Positions 28,066 through 37,900 of a stretch of DNA of 64,000 nt are shown here, in pieces. The stretch comes from Streptomyces katrae. Its GTDB lineage: Bacteria; Actinomycetota; Actinomycetes; Streptomycetales; Streptomycetaceae. Positions within the stretch are counted from its first letter, which is position 1. Each line of letters begins with the position of its first letter. Position numbers and translations under genes: made by a program. The stretch lies in contig NZ_JNZY01000044.1 of NCBI RefSeq assembly GCF_000717655.1, positions 1 to 64,000 on the forward strand, written 5' to 3'. The notes beneath the pieces were generated by a model that saw only the letters and a list, made by a program, of their open reading frames with translations, searched no databases and was not told the origin of the DNA.

Positions 28066-28181
28066 GGGGGCGCTCCAGAAATGGGATACGGATACGGGCG
28101 GGTACCGAGTAGGGGTGCCTAACGGCACGTCAGGGCCAGGGTAGCCAGCGCACGCGGCACGAGGGCCCGGCAGCCCGTCAT

Positions 28182-28613
28182 GTGGGACGGCGGCCGGGCC
28201 CTCGGTGCACGATCAATGTCGCCCACTCCGCTGCGAGCCGCCACTTGGTACGGGGAGCGGCGGCTGCGGCTGCGGCTGCGGCTGCGGCTGCGGCTGCGGC
28301 TGCGGCTGCGGCTGCGGCTGCGGCTGCGGCTGCGGCTGCGGCTGCGGCTGCGGCTGAGGGCTTCGTGCACTGCTCGGCGGACCGCCCGACGGTGCTCGAG
28401 ATCGCGGACGCGCACTACCGCGAGGTACCGGGCCCGCTGCTGGCCGTCGAGCTCGACGAACGGGCCCTGACGTCGGAGGTCCGCCGCGAGGGTGAATCCG
28501 GCGGCCGCTACCCGCACGTCCACGGCCCCCTGGACCGGGCGGCCGTGGTCCGCGTCTGGGAGGTCGTCCGCACGCCGGGCGGCCCGGCGGAACTGACCCC
28601 GTGGGGGCCCTAG
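28182..28613 (+). CDS. DUF952-like protein with 33-residue polyalanine tract
   Basis: 143 residues from a GTG at 28182 (start uncertain, no good RBS; the next in-frame candidate is a TTG just before the tract). Residues 60 onward match the DUF952 family: GFVHCSADRPTVLEIADAHY, PGPLLAVELDERALTSEVR, YPHVHGPLDRAAVVRVW. In place of the usual N-terminal strand and helix there are 33 consecutive Ala (26-58), encoded by (CGGCTG)16. Either the tract grew inside the N-terminal region and replaced it, or this is a decayed copy. Function of DUF952 is unknown. Confidence 0.6.
   Translation: MGRRPGPRCTINVAHSAASRHLVRGAAAAAAAAAAAAAAAAAAAAAAAAAAAAAAAAAEGFVHCSADRPTVLEIADAHYREVPGPLLAVELDERALTSEVRREGESGGRYPHVHGPLDRAAVVRVWEVVRTPGGPAELTPWGP
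28261..28356. repeat. Perfect hexanucleotide microsatellite (CGGCTG)16
   Basis: Sixteen uninterrupted copies of CGGCTG, 96 bp. In the coding frame it gives alternating GCG/GCT alanines; the unit length keeps the frame whatever the copy number. Both strands contain C-N-G triplets that can form slipped hairpins, so length variation is expected. Confidence 0.97.
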
Positions 28614-28708
28614 GGGGGTCGTCGGCGCGGGGGCTTCTCCTGCGGCCCGGGAGGCGCCAGGATGCTGCTCGCCATCCCCCCATCCCGGACGGATCGAGGA
28701 GCAACCCC

Positions 28709-29179
28709 ATGAGCGACCCCACGCCGACCACCCGCCGCACCGTACTGGCGGCAGGTGCCGTCGCCGCGCTGGCCGGCGGCACGCTCACCGCGTGCGGCGG
28801 CGAGGACAAGAACCCGAAGAGCGAGCCGGGCGCCGCCTCCACTCCGCAGGCGGCGCAGTCCCCCTCCCCCTCGTCGGAAACGGCCGGCGGCAAGCCCCTG
28901 CTCAAGTCCTCGGCCGTACCGGTGGGCGGCGGCACGGTCCTCAAGGAGGAGAAGCTGGTCGTCACCCAGCCCTCGGCCGGGTCCTTCCGCTGCTTCACGG
29001 CGGTGTGCACGCACCAGGGCTGCCTCGTGAACAAGGTGGAGGCCGGCACCATCGACTGCCCCTGCCACGGCAGCAAGTTCGAGATCACGAACGGCGCCGT
29101 GGCCCACGGCCCGGCCACCCGCCCCCTGGCGGAGAAGAAGATCACGGTGGCCCCGGACGGCAATATCTCGCTCGCGTAG
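28709..29179 (+). CDS. Rieske [2Fe-2S] Tat lipoprotein
   Basis: 156 residues, ATG after GAGGAG. The N-terminus TTRRTVLAAGAVAALAGGTL has a twin-arginine motif and a lipobox LTAC (Cys29), so it is exported folded and lipid-anchored. The Rieske domain has Cys100-Thr-His102 and Cys117-Pro-Cys119-His120; Cys100, His102, Cys117 and His120 are cluster ligands, and Cys105 and Cys119 can form the stabilising disulfide. It probably transfers electrons outside the membrane. The partner is unknown; the gene is not near cytochrome or oxygenase genes. Confidence 0.93.
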   Translation: MSDPTPTTRRTVLAAGAVAALAGGTLTACGGEDKNPKSEPGAASTPQAAQSPSPSSETAGGKPLLKSSAVPVGGGTVLKEEKLVVTQPSAGSFRCFTAVCTHQGCLVNKVEAGTIDCPCHGSKFEITNGAVAHGPATRPLAEKKITVAPDGNISLA

Positions 29180-29207
29180 CGCAGCCACGCCCGCCTACGC
29201 TCCCCGG

Positions 29208-29918
29208 ATGAACGAGCAGTCGACGCCCGCGGAAACCCCGGACCTCACCCTGGTGCGCGACCACACGGTCTACGCGTGCGTCATGGGCTCCCGGGCGTTC
29301 GGCCTGGCCACGGAGGCGAGCGACACCGACCGGCGCGGCGTCTACCTGGCCCCGACCCCCCTCTTCTGGCGCTTCGAGAAGCCGCCGACGCATGTGGAGG
29401 GACCGCGGGAGGAGGAGTTCTCCTGGGAGCTGGAACGCTTCTGCGAACTCGCCCTGCGCGCCAACCCGAACATCCTGGAGTGCCTGCACTCCCCGCTGGT
29501 GGAACGGCTGACCGCGGTGGGCGAGGAACTCCTCTCCCTCCGGGAGGCCTTCCTCTCCCGCCGGGCCCACACCACCTTCACCCGGTACGCGGCGTCCCAG
29601 CACGCCAAACTCGTCGCGGACGTCCGCATCCACGGCGCCCCGCGCTGGAAGCACGCCATGCACCTGCTGCGCCTGCTCCTGTCCTGCCGCGACCTCCTGC
29701 GCACGGGCCGCCTGACGATCGACGCCACCGAGCACCGCGACCGCCTCCTGGCGGTCAAACGCGGCGAACTCACCTGGCCCGAGGTCGACACCTGGATGAC
29801 CCGCCTGACGGCGGAGTCGGAGACGGCCCTTGCCACGACCCCTCTCCCCGAAGCCCCGGACCTGGCCCGGGTGGAGGACTTCCTCGTCCGCACCCGCCGG
29901 GCCGGCGCCTCTGCGTAG
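29208..29918 (+). CDS. Nucleotidyltransferase-domain protein (RlaP/YcgL-like)
   Basis: 236 residues. MGSRAFGLATEASDTDRRGV is the GS-X-SD-D catalytic signature of a minimal polymerase-beta fold, and YLAPTPLFW and WELERFCELALRANPNILE follow as in the predicted nucleotidyltransferases linked to RNA repair (RlaP group). The family is thought to act with RNA ligases; none is adjacent here. Only 28 nt separate it from the Rieske gene, so the two may be cotranscribed. A strong hairpin ends the transcript. Confidence 0.85.
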   Translation: MNEQSTPAETPDLTLVRDHTVYACVMGSRAFGLATEASDTDRRGVYLAPTPLFWRFEKPPTHVEGPREEEFSWELERFCELALRANPNILECLHSPLVERLTAVGEELLSLREAFLSRRAHTTFTRYAASQHAKLVADVRIHGAPRWKHAMHLLRLLLSCRDLLRTGRLTIDATEHRDRLLAVKRGELTWPEVDTWMTRLTAESETALATTPLPEAPDLARVEDFLVRTRRAGASA

Positions 29919-29931
29919 CCGACCGCAACGA

Positions 29932-29969
29932 CCGACCGGCCCGGACTGCGAGCAGTCCGGGCCGGTCGG
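29932..29969. terminator. 18-bp bidirectional terminator
   Basis: CCGACCGGCCCGGACTGC (29932-29949) and its perfect complement (29952-29969) around GA, between the nucleotidyltransferase stop and the FG-GAP gene stop, which converge. Confidence 0.88.
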
Positions 29970-29983
29970 GTGATGGAGAGAGG

Positions 29984-32900
29984 TCAGCGGTGGCTGACGA
30001 GGACGTGCGCATCCCCGTTGCCGGTGCCGGCGATCCCTGCCCTCTGAGCGATGTATCCGGGTACCACCCAACCCTGCCAATACCCACTGGAGTATCGGGC
30101 ATTGTGGTACGTGATGCCATCGGGGGCCACAGCGACCAGTTGCGCATCACCCGTGGACATACCGGTGATGGCCACACTGGTGGCGTTGTTCACCTCTCCG
30201 ATCGGGCTCCAACCTTGCCAGTTGCCGTCCACGTGACGGATGTCGTGGTAGAGGACACCGTCGCTGCGGACCGCTACGAACTGGGCGGAGCCGTTCGGCA
30301 TGCCCGCGATCGCCACCGATGAGGCAGCGAAGTAGGGACCACCCTGGGGGCCGCCGAGCCCGTTCCAGCCCTGCCAGTTTCCGTTGGCATAGCGGGCGTT
30401 GTGATAGAGCTTGCCGTCGAGTCCGATGATCACGACCTGCATGTCGCCGTTCGGCATGGCTGTCGCGGCGATCGCCTTGGCGCTCCAGGTCGAGGCGACG
30501 TTCCAGCCCTGCCACCTCCCGTCGTTGAAACGGGCGTTGTGATAGATCCGTCCGTCAGTTCCGACAGACATGATCTGTGCGTCACCGTTCGGCATACCCG
30601 CGATGGCCTCGGCTTGCGAACCCCAGGTGGAACTGCCGCCAGTCCCCCGGAGGGCCTCCCAGCTACTCCAGAAGCCATTGGTGAAGCGGGCACGGTGGTA
30701 GAGCTTTCCGTCGAGGCCGGTGCCCAGTACCTGCACCGAACCGTCCGGAGTCGAGGTGATGGCCTGCTCCCGTCCCTGGAAGTAGCCGGCCCCGCCCACT
30801 CCGTTCAGCGGGCTGAAGGGGGCCCAGCCGCCGCTCGCCGCCCTGATCGAATGGAAGAACGCACCACTGGGAGCCGGGTGGGCGTCGATACCCGCCATCA
30901 CGTTGCCGAGAGGGATCCAGCCGTTGGCGCTGGCCTTGTCGCCGCCGTTCCAAGCGTGGACGTTGGCGCTGTCGTTGGGCCCGGCAAGGATGTAGTCGGC
31001 GTTGGCGTCTCCGTTGAAGGCACCGAACTGGACGAGCTGGTGGTTGGCGGTGAAGCCGGTGCTGACCTGACCGAGGTTCTGCCAGCCGCCGGCTCCGTCA
31101 CCGCCCTTGTTGAGGGAGACCTCGACGGCCCCGTTGTCCTGGATCAAGTGGTAGTCAGCCTTGCCGTCGCCGTCGAAGTCCGCCCAGCGCACGTGGGCAC
31201 GGTCGATGGTGGCTCCGCCCGTGACCTTGCCCAGGTTCTGCCAGCCGCCCGTTGCGTCGCCACCCCTGTTGAGGTGGACGAAGACCGCGCCGACAGCGTC
31301 GTAGAGGAGGTAGTCGGACTTGCCGTCACCGTCGAAGTCGGCAAGGCGGACCTTGGTGGGATCCGTGGTCTGGCCGGCGAAGACCTGGCCGAGGTCCTTC
31401 CAGCCGCTTCGGCCGTCAGCGCTGCCGCCCTTGTTGAGGTGGACGGTGAGCGATCCGTTGGGGTTGATGAGCTGGTAATCGGCCTTGCCGTCGCCGTCGA
31501 AGTCGGCGAGGCGGACCCGCGAGCGGTCGTTGGTCTTCCCGAGCATGACCAGGCCCAGCAACTTCCAGCCGCCCGCGTTCTCGCCGCCGTTGTTGACCTG
31601 CACGGACACGTCGCCGTTGTCGGCGATGACCGTGTAGTCCAGCTTCCCGTCGCCGTCGAAGTCCGCCCAGCGGACCCGGTCGACGCTGTTGCCGACCTCG
31701 TTGGCGGCCGTCGGCACGTGCGCCAACCGGTTGTCGACGATGATCTCGGCGCCGAAGGACTGCCCGTCGGCTCCGGGCTGCTTGGCAGACCAGGCCACGA
31801 CCTTGTTGTCGGGCTTGCGCGCCCAGAGGTCGGGCAGGCGGTCGCCGGTGACGTCGCCGACCGACCCGAGGGTCGGGTAGGCAGCCTCGGTGAATCCAGA
31901 GGCGATCTTCACGCGACTTGCTGCATTGCCCCAGGCAGTGGGGTCGAGGTTCCCGTCGGGACCCTTGCTTCCGTAGGCTCGGAACACTTCGCCGGTGGTG
32001 TTGTCACGCAACCACAAGTCGGGAACGGTGTCTCCGTTGAGGTCACCGGGGGTGATGACGGTGAACTTGTCCCAGTCACCGTTGCCCACGAGTACGGGAT
32101 CCTTCTCGCCGTCAAGCGTGCTGTAGACAGTGCCGTAGTGGGCCCAGAGCTGATTGCCCTGCCGGATCAAGAGGTCGGGACTGCCGTCACCGTCGATGTC
32201 ACCTGGAGCGGCGATCTGCTCGGCGTTGTACCAGTGATCGTTACGGCTCTCCACGGCGTTGAGTGTCACGCCGGAGCCATCGCCGAGCACGCCCTGGCCC
32301 GTGTTGTGGAAGGTCGAGAGCACCTTCCGGCTCTCGGAAGCGACGTACTGGAGAGCGACGAGGTCGTTGTAGCCGTCACCGTCCCAGTCCCCCTGAGAGG
32401 CGATCTGGGCGCCCGAGAGGTCCGTCTTGCCGCCAGGCTCCGCGGTGAACTTGCCGTTGCCTTGCCCCGCATAGGTGGACAGCTGGCCCTTTGTATCAAT
32501 GGACCAGATGTCGCGGAATCCGTCACCGTTGAGGTCACTCGGACCGTCTGAAATGGCGGAACGAGACGCGTAGTACTGGTACGTGGCGGTATCGGAGCGG
32601 TTACCCGCCTTGTCCACGGTGTAGGCGTAGACGAAGTGGGGTCCGGCCCCAGGTGGGGTGATGGACGCATTCGCACCGGGTGCCACCGACTTCAGTCGCG
32701 GCTCGGAGTCGGTGTAGTACCAGATCTCCTTCGCATCCTTCACGCCGTTGGCGCCGAAGGTGAAGGTACCCTCGCTGCGCGCCTTGCCGGTCGTGGCGGG
32801 CCAGCCCGCCCTGCCGTCGGGGAACTGCACGGAACTGACTGTCGGCGGCTGACTCGGCCGGTCTCGGTCCACCTCGAACTTACAAGTGGCGGACCAGCCG

Positions 32901-34669
32901 GAGGACGCTCCGTCCTGGTCCTTGGCACGCACCTTCCAGGTGTAGCTGCCCGTGGGCAGGGCACCATCGACAACGGACCAGGTCACGACCTGTCCCTTGT
33001 TCGCCGCCAGGGACTGGGTCACCACCGGGGCTGCCTGGCCCTCCTTGAAGAGCTGGAACTCCGCCTCGAGGTTGCCTCCGTCCGCATCGTCGACCTTCGC
33101 GTACAGGCTCATCCGTGCATTGCCGACGACGCCCCCGTCGGTGCATGAGGTCCCGGGAGACGTTCCCAGACCCGACGGTGTGCCGGGAGGGTTGTTGTAG
33201 ACCGTCTCCAGCGTGATCGTCTTGGGGTCGAACCGCTTCCACTGGTACACGTCACGCTCGTCCGGCGCGTACAGGCCGAGCGTGACAGCGGGCCAGCCGT
33301 TGGCCGCGGACTCCTGAACGAGGCTGGTCGCGTCGAACTCGAGGTTTCCGGCCCCACATTCGTTGCGGCCCTTGGCCGCGTTCACGGTGTCGAGCTTGCG
33401 GCCCTGCTTGGGCTGGTTGTTCCACGTGGTCGAGGAGGAGATGGGGTCGGTGCTCCACAGCTCCACAGGTGTCGGCGTGCACGACCAGGACCACGTCTCC
33501 TTGATCCGGAACGTGGACTTGGTGACCTTCGCGCCCTTGAGGTTGGCGGTGTCGAGCTCGAAGAACGAGCGCGACAGCCCGTTCGTCTCGCTCTCGTAGC
33601 CGACTCGGACGTCCTGCTTGGTGTTCCAGTAGGAGTTGTTCGGCCAGCTGCGGTAGGCCCAGGCCCAGTTGTGGTGCTCGCTCCAGGCGACCGAGGGGTC
33701 GATGAACACCGGGTACTTGGTGGCCGCACCGGTCAGCAGCGCCTGGTCCGGCTTGATCTCCAGGGTCCCGCCCGACACCGTCGTGGGCATCTGGGCGTCC
33801 TTGGCCCCGGACGGCGGCACGAACACATCCGACGGCGCCGGCGGGGTACCCTCCGCGGCCACCAGCGCACGCGACGCCGTGGTCTTGGCCACGGAGGCCG
33901 AACCGGCGGTGGTCGTGGAGTCCCACATCATCGGCGTGGACGCGGTGAACACGTCCTGTCCGGCAGGGTTGACCGCCTTGATCAGCCCGGTCGTCCCGTC
34001 CGTGGAGACGTTGAGGCCCACCGTGTCGAGCTTGAACTTCAGCGTCGCGAGATCCGGGTGCTTGGCGGCAGCGGCCGTCTTCACGATCAGCAGCTGTGAG
34101 AACCCCTCGACCTCGGCCTTCAGCTGGAGGTCCACATCCGGCAGCACGTTCGCGTACGTGGCCACGTTCCCGGCCAGCGTGGGCTTCGGCAAGGCCTTCG
34201 GCCACGTCAGCGAGAACGTCCGGCCGTCCTTCACGCCCGACAGGAACGGCCCGGTACCGCCGCCCGAGAACGTCACCGAACCGGCGACCGCCTTCGAGGC
34301 GACGGTCCCGTTAGCCGTGAACTGCAGCGTCGGGTCGGTCGCCACCCAGGCACCGCCGCGCCGCACGCGCACCGGAGTTCCGTACCGCTTCACGGACCAC
34401 TTGCCGGTGGGCATGGCCCACGTGTCCGAAGACTGCGTCCGCGCCTTCACCAGTTCGTAGGGCTGCCCGGTCTCCTTCGCCTTCTTCAGAGCGAAGTCCT
34501 CGGCACTCATCGAACCATCGGCGACGGGATCGGCCGACGCTGCGACAGCTGCAGTCGGAGCCAGGACAACCAATCCCGTCGCAGCCATTCCCCCCACAAG
34601 AGAAAGAGAGATACCGGCCAAAATAAAACGCATATCTCGTCGACCCCAAAGAGGTCTCCCCTCCAACAC
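29984..34669 (-). CDS. Giant secreted FG-GAP protein with C-terminal six-bladed Trp-rich propeller
   Basis: 1561 residues from a GTG with GGGGAG 5 nt upstream; an ATG at 34633 is an alternative. Signal peptide ([20 protein letters not shown], cut near AAVAA). Residues to about 500 resemble the N-terminal passenger of Streptomyces RHS/LamG proteins (DNRLRE-like region [19 protein letters not shown]). A fibronectin-like region follows (about 510-700). Then about ten calcium-loop FG-GAP repeats of the type [14 protein letters not shown] (about 715-1250). The last 290 residues are repeats ending [14 protein letters not shown], with a split first/last blade. It has no enzyme motif and no anchor. 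Probable adhesin or carrier, divergent from the RHS toxin. Confidence 0.9.
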   Translation of the reverse strand: MLEGRPLWGRRDMRFILAGISLSLVGGMAATGLVVLAPTAAVAASADPVADGSMSAEDFALKKAKETGQPYELVKARTQSSDTWAMPTGKWSVKRYGTPVRVRRGGAWVATDPTLQFTANGTVASKAVAGSVTFSGGGTGPFLSGVKDGRTFSLTWPKALPKPTLAGNVATYANVLPDVDLQLKAEVEGFSQLLIVKTAAAAKHPDLATLKFKLDTVGLNVSTDGTTGLIKAVNPAGQDVFTASTPMMWDSTTTAGSASVAKTTASRALVAAEGTPPAPSDVFVPPSGAKDAQMPTTVSGGTLEIKPDQALLTGAATKYPVFIDPSVAWSEHHNWAWAYRSWPNNSYWNTKQDVRVGYESETNGLSRSFFELDTANLKGAKVTKSTFRIKETWSWSCTPTPVELWSTDPISSSTTWNNQPKQGRKLDTVNAAKGRNECGAGNLEFDATSLVQESAANGWPAVTLGLYAPDERDVYQWKRFDPKTITLETVYNNPPGTPSGLGTSPGTSCTDGGVVGNARMSLYAKVDDADGGNLEAEFQLFKEGQAAPVVTQSLAANKGQVVTWSVVDGALPTGSYTWKVRAKDQDGASSGWSATCKFEVDRDRPSQPPTVSSVQFPDGRAGWPATTGKARSEGTFTFGANGVKDAKEIWYYTDSEPRLKSVAPGANASITPPGAGPHFVYAYTVDKAGNRSDTATYQYYASRSAISDGPSDLNGDGFRDIWSIDTKGQLSTYAGQGNGKFTAEPGGKTDLSGAQIASQGDWDGDGYNDLVALQYVASESRKVLSTFHNTGQGVLGDGSGVTLNAVESRNDHWYNAEQIAAPGDIDGDGSPDLLIRQGNQLWAHYGTVYSTLDGEKDPVLVGNGDWDKFTVITPGDLNGDTVPDLWLRDNTTGEVFRAYGSKGPDGNLDPTAWGNAASRVKIASGFTEAAYPTLGSVGDVTGDRLPDLWARKPDNKVVAWSAKQPGADGQSFGAEIIVDNRLAHVPTAANEVGNSVDRVRWADFDGDGKLDYTVIADNGDVSVQVNNGGENAGGWKLLGLVMLGKTNDRSRVRLADFDGDGKADYQLINPNGSLTVHLNKGGSADGRSGWKDLGQVFAGQTTDPTKVRLADFDGDGKSDYLLYDAVGAVFVHLNRGGDATGGWQNLGKVTGGATIDRAHVRWADFDGDGKADYHLIQDNGAVEVSLNKGGDGAGGWQNLGQVSTGFTANHQLVQFGAFNGDANADYILAGPNDSANVHAWNGGDKASANGWIPLGNVMAGIDAHPAPSGAFFHSIRAASGGWAPFSPLNGVGGAGYFQGREQAITSTPDGSVQVLGTGLDGKLYHRARFTNGFWSSWEALRGTGGSSTWGSQAEAIAGMPNGDAQIMSVGTDGRIYHNARFNDGRWQGWNVASTWSAKAIAATAMPNGDMQVVIIGLDGKLYHNARYANGNWQGWNGLGGPQGGPYFAASSVAIAGMPNGSAQFVAVRSDGVLYHDIRHVDGNWQGWSPIGEVNNATSVAITGMSTGDAQLVAVAPDGITYHNARYSSGYWQGWVVPGYIAQRAGIAGTGNGDAHVLVSHR

Positions 34670-34921
34670 GCAAACTCCCCACCATTTGACACTTGCCTGA
34701 TACCGGGCGCGACTCTACCGGCACACCAACCACGCCACGCACCCCACCTGCGACTTCACCGCACCAGCACACACGTGTCCGCTTTTTCACAACAAGGACA
34801 TCTTTGCATTCATTAGGAGCAAACAGCGGCAATTCATGCGATCTGACGGTCCGTCCGATAGTCCAAATCACCCCTGTTAGTCTGCGCTCCGATAATTTCA
34901 ATACAGCAGTTGGGGTGGGGT
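34670..34921. promoter_or_regulatory. Divergent promoter region of the two giant secreted proteins
   Basis: 252 bp, noticeably AT-richer than its surroundings. GATAAT at 34891-34896 is a candidate -10 for the RHS gene. I could not fix a -35 for either side. Coregulation is inferred from the shared region. Confidence 0.4.
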
Positions 34922-37900
34922 GTGAGACGATTTCGCATGCGAGGACTTTCTGCAGCATTGGCTGCCGCGGTCCTCGCCGGCGTGCTGCCGGGTGCAGCAG
35001 TAGCGGCAGAGGCCAAGAACGGCCCGCCATTGCCGAGCCTGAAGCAGCCGAAGGCAGTTCCGGTGACGAAGGTCGCCGCAGGCGGTACGAAGCGCCCGGA
35101 CGCGGCGGCCGCCGATGCATCGAAGAAACAGAAACCGAAGGCAACGTGGCCGGCTCCTGGCTCGGCCGAGGTCTCCCTGGCCACGGGCGGGCGCGCCGGC
35201 AAGCTGCCGGTCACGGTCTCCCCTGCCGATGCGGGGCTGGCCAAGTCGGCCCTGTCGCAGAACGCTCCGGCAGCCGGCGTCATCAATCCCGGTCGGGTCA
35301 AGGTCTCCGTGGCCGACAAGAACGCCGCCCGCAAGGCGGGCGTCGACGGCGTACTGCTGTCGGTCGGCCGTTCGGACGGCGCGCCCAACTCCCTCCCGGC
35401 CAAGGTCGAGGTGGACTACGACTCGTTCCGCGGCGCGTACGGCGGCGACTATGCCGCCCGCCTGCACCTGGTGGAGCTCCCGGCCTGTGCGCTGACCACT
35501 CCCGAGCGCGCGGAGTGCCGTACGCAGAAGCCGCTGAAGACGAAGAACGACACCCGCACGGCCAAGCTCTCGGCGCAGATCAGCACCCCGGGCACGACGG
35601 AGACCGCAGGTAAGCCGGTCCAGAAATCGATGTCCGCGGCGGCAGCCGCCGCGCCGAGTTCCATGGTCCTCGCAGCCACGGCGGACACGTCCGGCCCGAC
35701 GGGTGACTACAAGGCGACCTCGCTCCAGCCCTCCGGCTCCTGGAACGCAGGCGGTTCCACCGGCGCGTTCTCCTGGTCGTACAACGTCGACGTGCCGACC
35801 GTACCGGGCGGACTGGACCCGAAGATCAGCCTGGGTTACAGCTCCCAGTCGGTGGACGGGAAGACCGCCGCGTCGAACACGCAGGCCTCCTGGATCGGTG
35901 ACGGCTGGTCCTGGGAGCCCGGTTTCATCGAGCGCAAGTACAAGTCCTGCGAGGACGACAAGACCGGCGGTACGAACACCACCAGGGTCGGCGACCAGTG
36001 CTGGTTCAACGACAACGCCACGCTGTCGCTGAACGGCAAGTCCACGGAGCTGGTGTACCAGCAGGGCAAGGGCTGGCACCCGGCATCCGACTCGAACGAG
36101 AAGGTGGAGAAGCTCACCGGGGCATCGAACGGTGACCAGGGCACCGCGGGTGTCGACGGTGTGGGCGAGCACTGGAAGGTCACGACGGCCGACGGCACGC
36201 AGTACTTCTTCGGTCTGAACCGTCTGCCGGGCTGGAAGGACGCGTCCACACCGACGACGAACTCCACCTGGACCGTCCCGGTCTTCGGCAACCAGGCCGG
36301 CGAGCCGTGCTACAACGCCTCGTTCGCGAGCGGCTGGTGCCAGCAGGCCTGGCGCTGGCAGCTCGACTACGTGGTCGCCCCCGGCGGTGACGCGATGGCG
36401 TACTACTGGAAGACCGAGACCAACAACTACACCCGCAACGTGTCGGCGACGACGGGCAAGGGCACGGTCACGCCGTACATCCGCGGCGGCTGGCTCGACC
36501 ACATCGACTACGGGCTGCGCGCGGACTCGGTGTACACGGCCAAGGCGATGGGCCAGGTAACGTTCGACGTGTCCGAGCGCTGCCTGACCGGCTGCGCCAC
36601 CTTCGACGAGACGAACGCGCCGAACTGGAAGGACTCCCCGTTCGACCTGTTCTGCAAGGACGGCTCGACCGAGTGCAAGGACCAGAACTCGCCCACCTTC
36701 TGGTCACGCATACGCCTCACCGGGATCAACACGAAGATCCTGACCGGCGGCGCGTACAAGGACGTGGACTCCTGGACGCTGGACCAGAGCTTCCCTCCGT
36801 CCGGTGACGGCCTGTCCACTCCGCTGTGGCTGAAGTCCATCATGCGCACGGCCAAGGCCGGCGACGCCGAGGACATCCCCCTCAAGCCGGTCACCTTCGC
36901 CGGCGAGCAGAAGCCCAACCGCGTCGACACGACGGGCGACGGCCTCGCAGCGTTCTACCGGCTGCGCATGTACCAGGTGACCACGGAGACCGGGGGCACC
37001 ATCGGTGTCACCTACTCCAAGCCCGACTGCACGGCTGCCACGCTGCCCAAGCCGGACGAGACGAACACGACTCGCTGTTACCCGGTCAAGTGGGTGTTCG
37101 AAGGCGACACGGCCAAGCTGGACTGGTTCAACACCTACGTGGTGACCCAGATCGTCGAGGGCGACAACCTGGCGGACTCGCCGGACAAGGTGACCTCGTA
37201 CGACTACCTCGGCGGAGCCGCCTGGGCGAAGAGCACGGACGAGCTCACCAAGGCCGAGGACCGGGTCCACTCCGTGGCCCGCGGCTACGAGCGGGTCCAG
37301 ACCCGCACCGGGGCTGCGAGCGACCCCAAGACCCTGTCCGAGACGCGCTACTTCCGCGGACTGGCCGGCAAGGAGGTCAAGGACTCGGCCGGTGTCGGCG
37401 TGACCGACCAGGAGGAGTTCGCCGGCAACCCCCGCGAGAACGCGACGTACAACGGTGACGACACCACCAAGCTCGTCTCCGCCACGTCGTACACCCCGTG
37501 GCGTTCGTCGGCCGTCGCAACGCGAACCCGCCCCGGTCTCCCGGACCTCGTCTCGTACAAGACGGGCACGGAGAAGGAGTCGACCCGCACCACGGTCACC
37601 GGCGGTACCCGCACCGTCGACAAGACCATGGGCTTCGACGAATACGGCATGGTCGACTCGGTCTCCCTGAGCGGTGACACGGCCAAGACCGGCGACGAGC
37701 AGTGCACGAAGACCACTTACGCCCGCAACACTGCCAGCTGGATCCTGGGCAAGGTCAGCCGCGTCGAGACGGTAGCGGTCCCCTGCGGGGCGCCGGTCTC
37801 GCGCCCCGCCGATGTCGTCAATGACGTCCGGACGTACTTCGACAACGGCACCCTCGGCACCCTCCCCGGCCTCGGCCTGATGACGAAGATCGAGAAGATC

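Noticed and set aside
28261..28356. Phase-variable on/off switch at the microsatellite
   Set aside because: The 6-bp unit preserves the frame on any whole-unit change, so it cannot switch translation off by frameshift.
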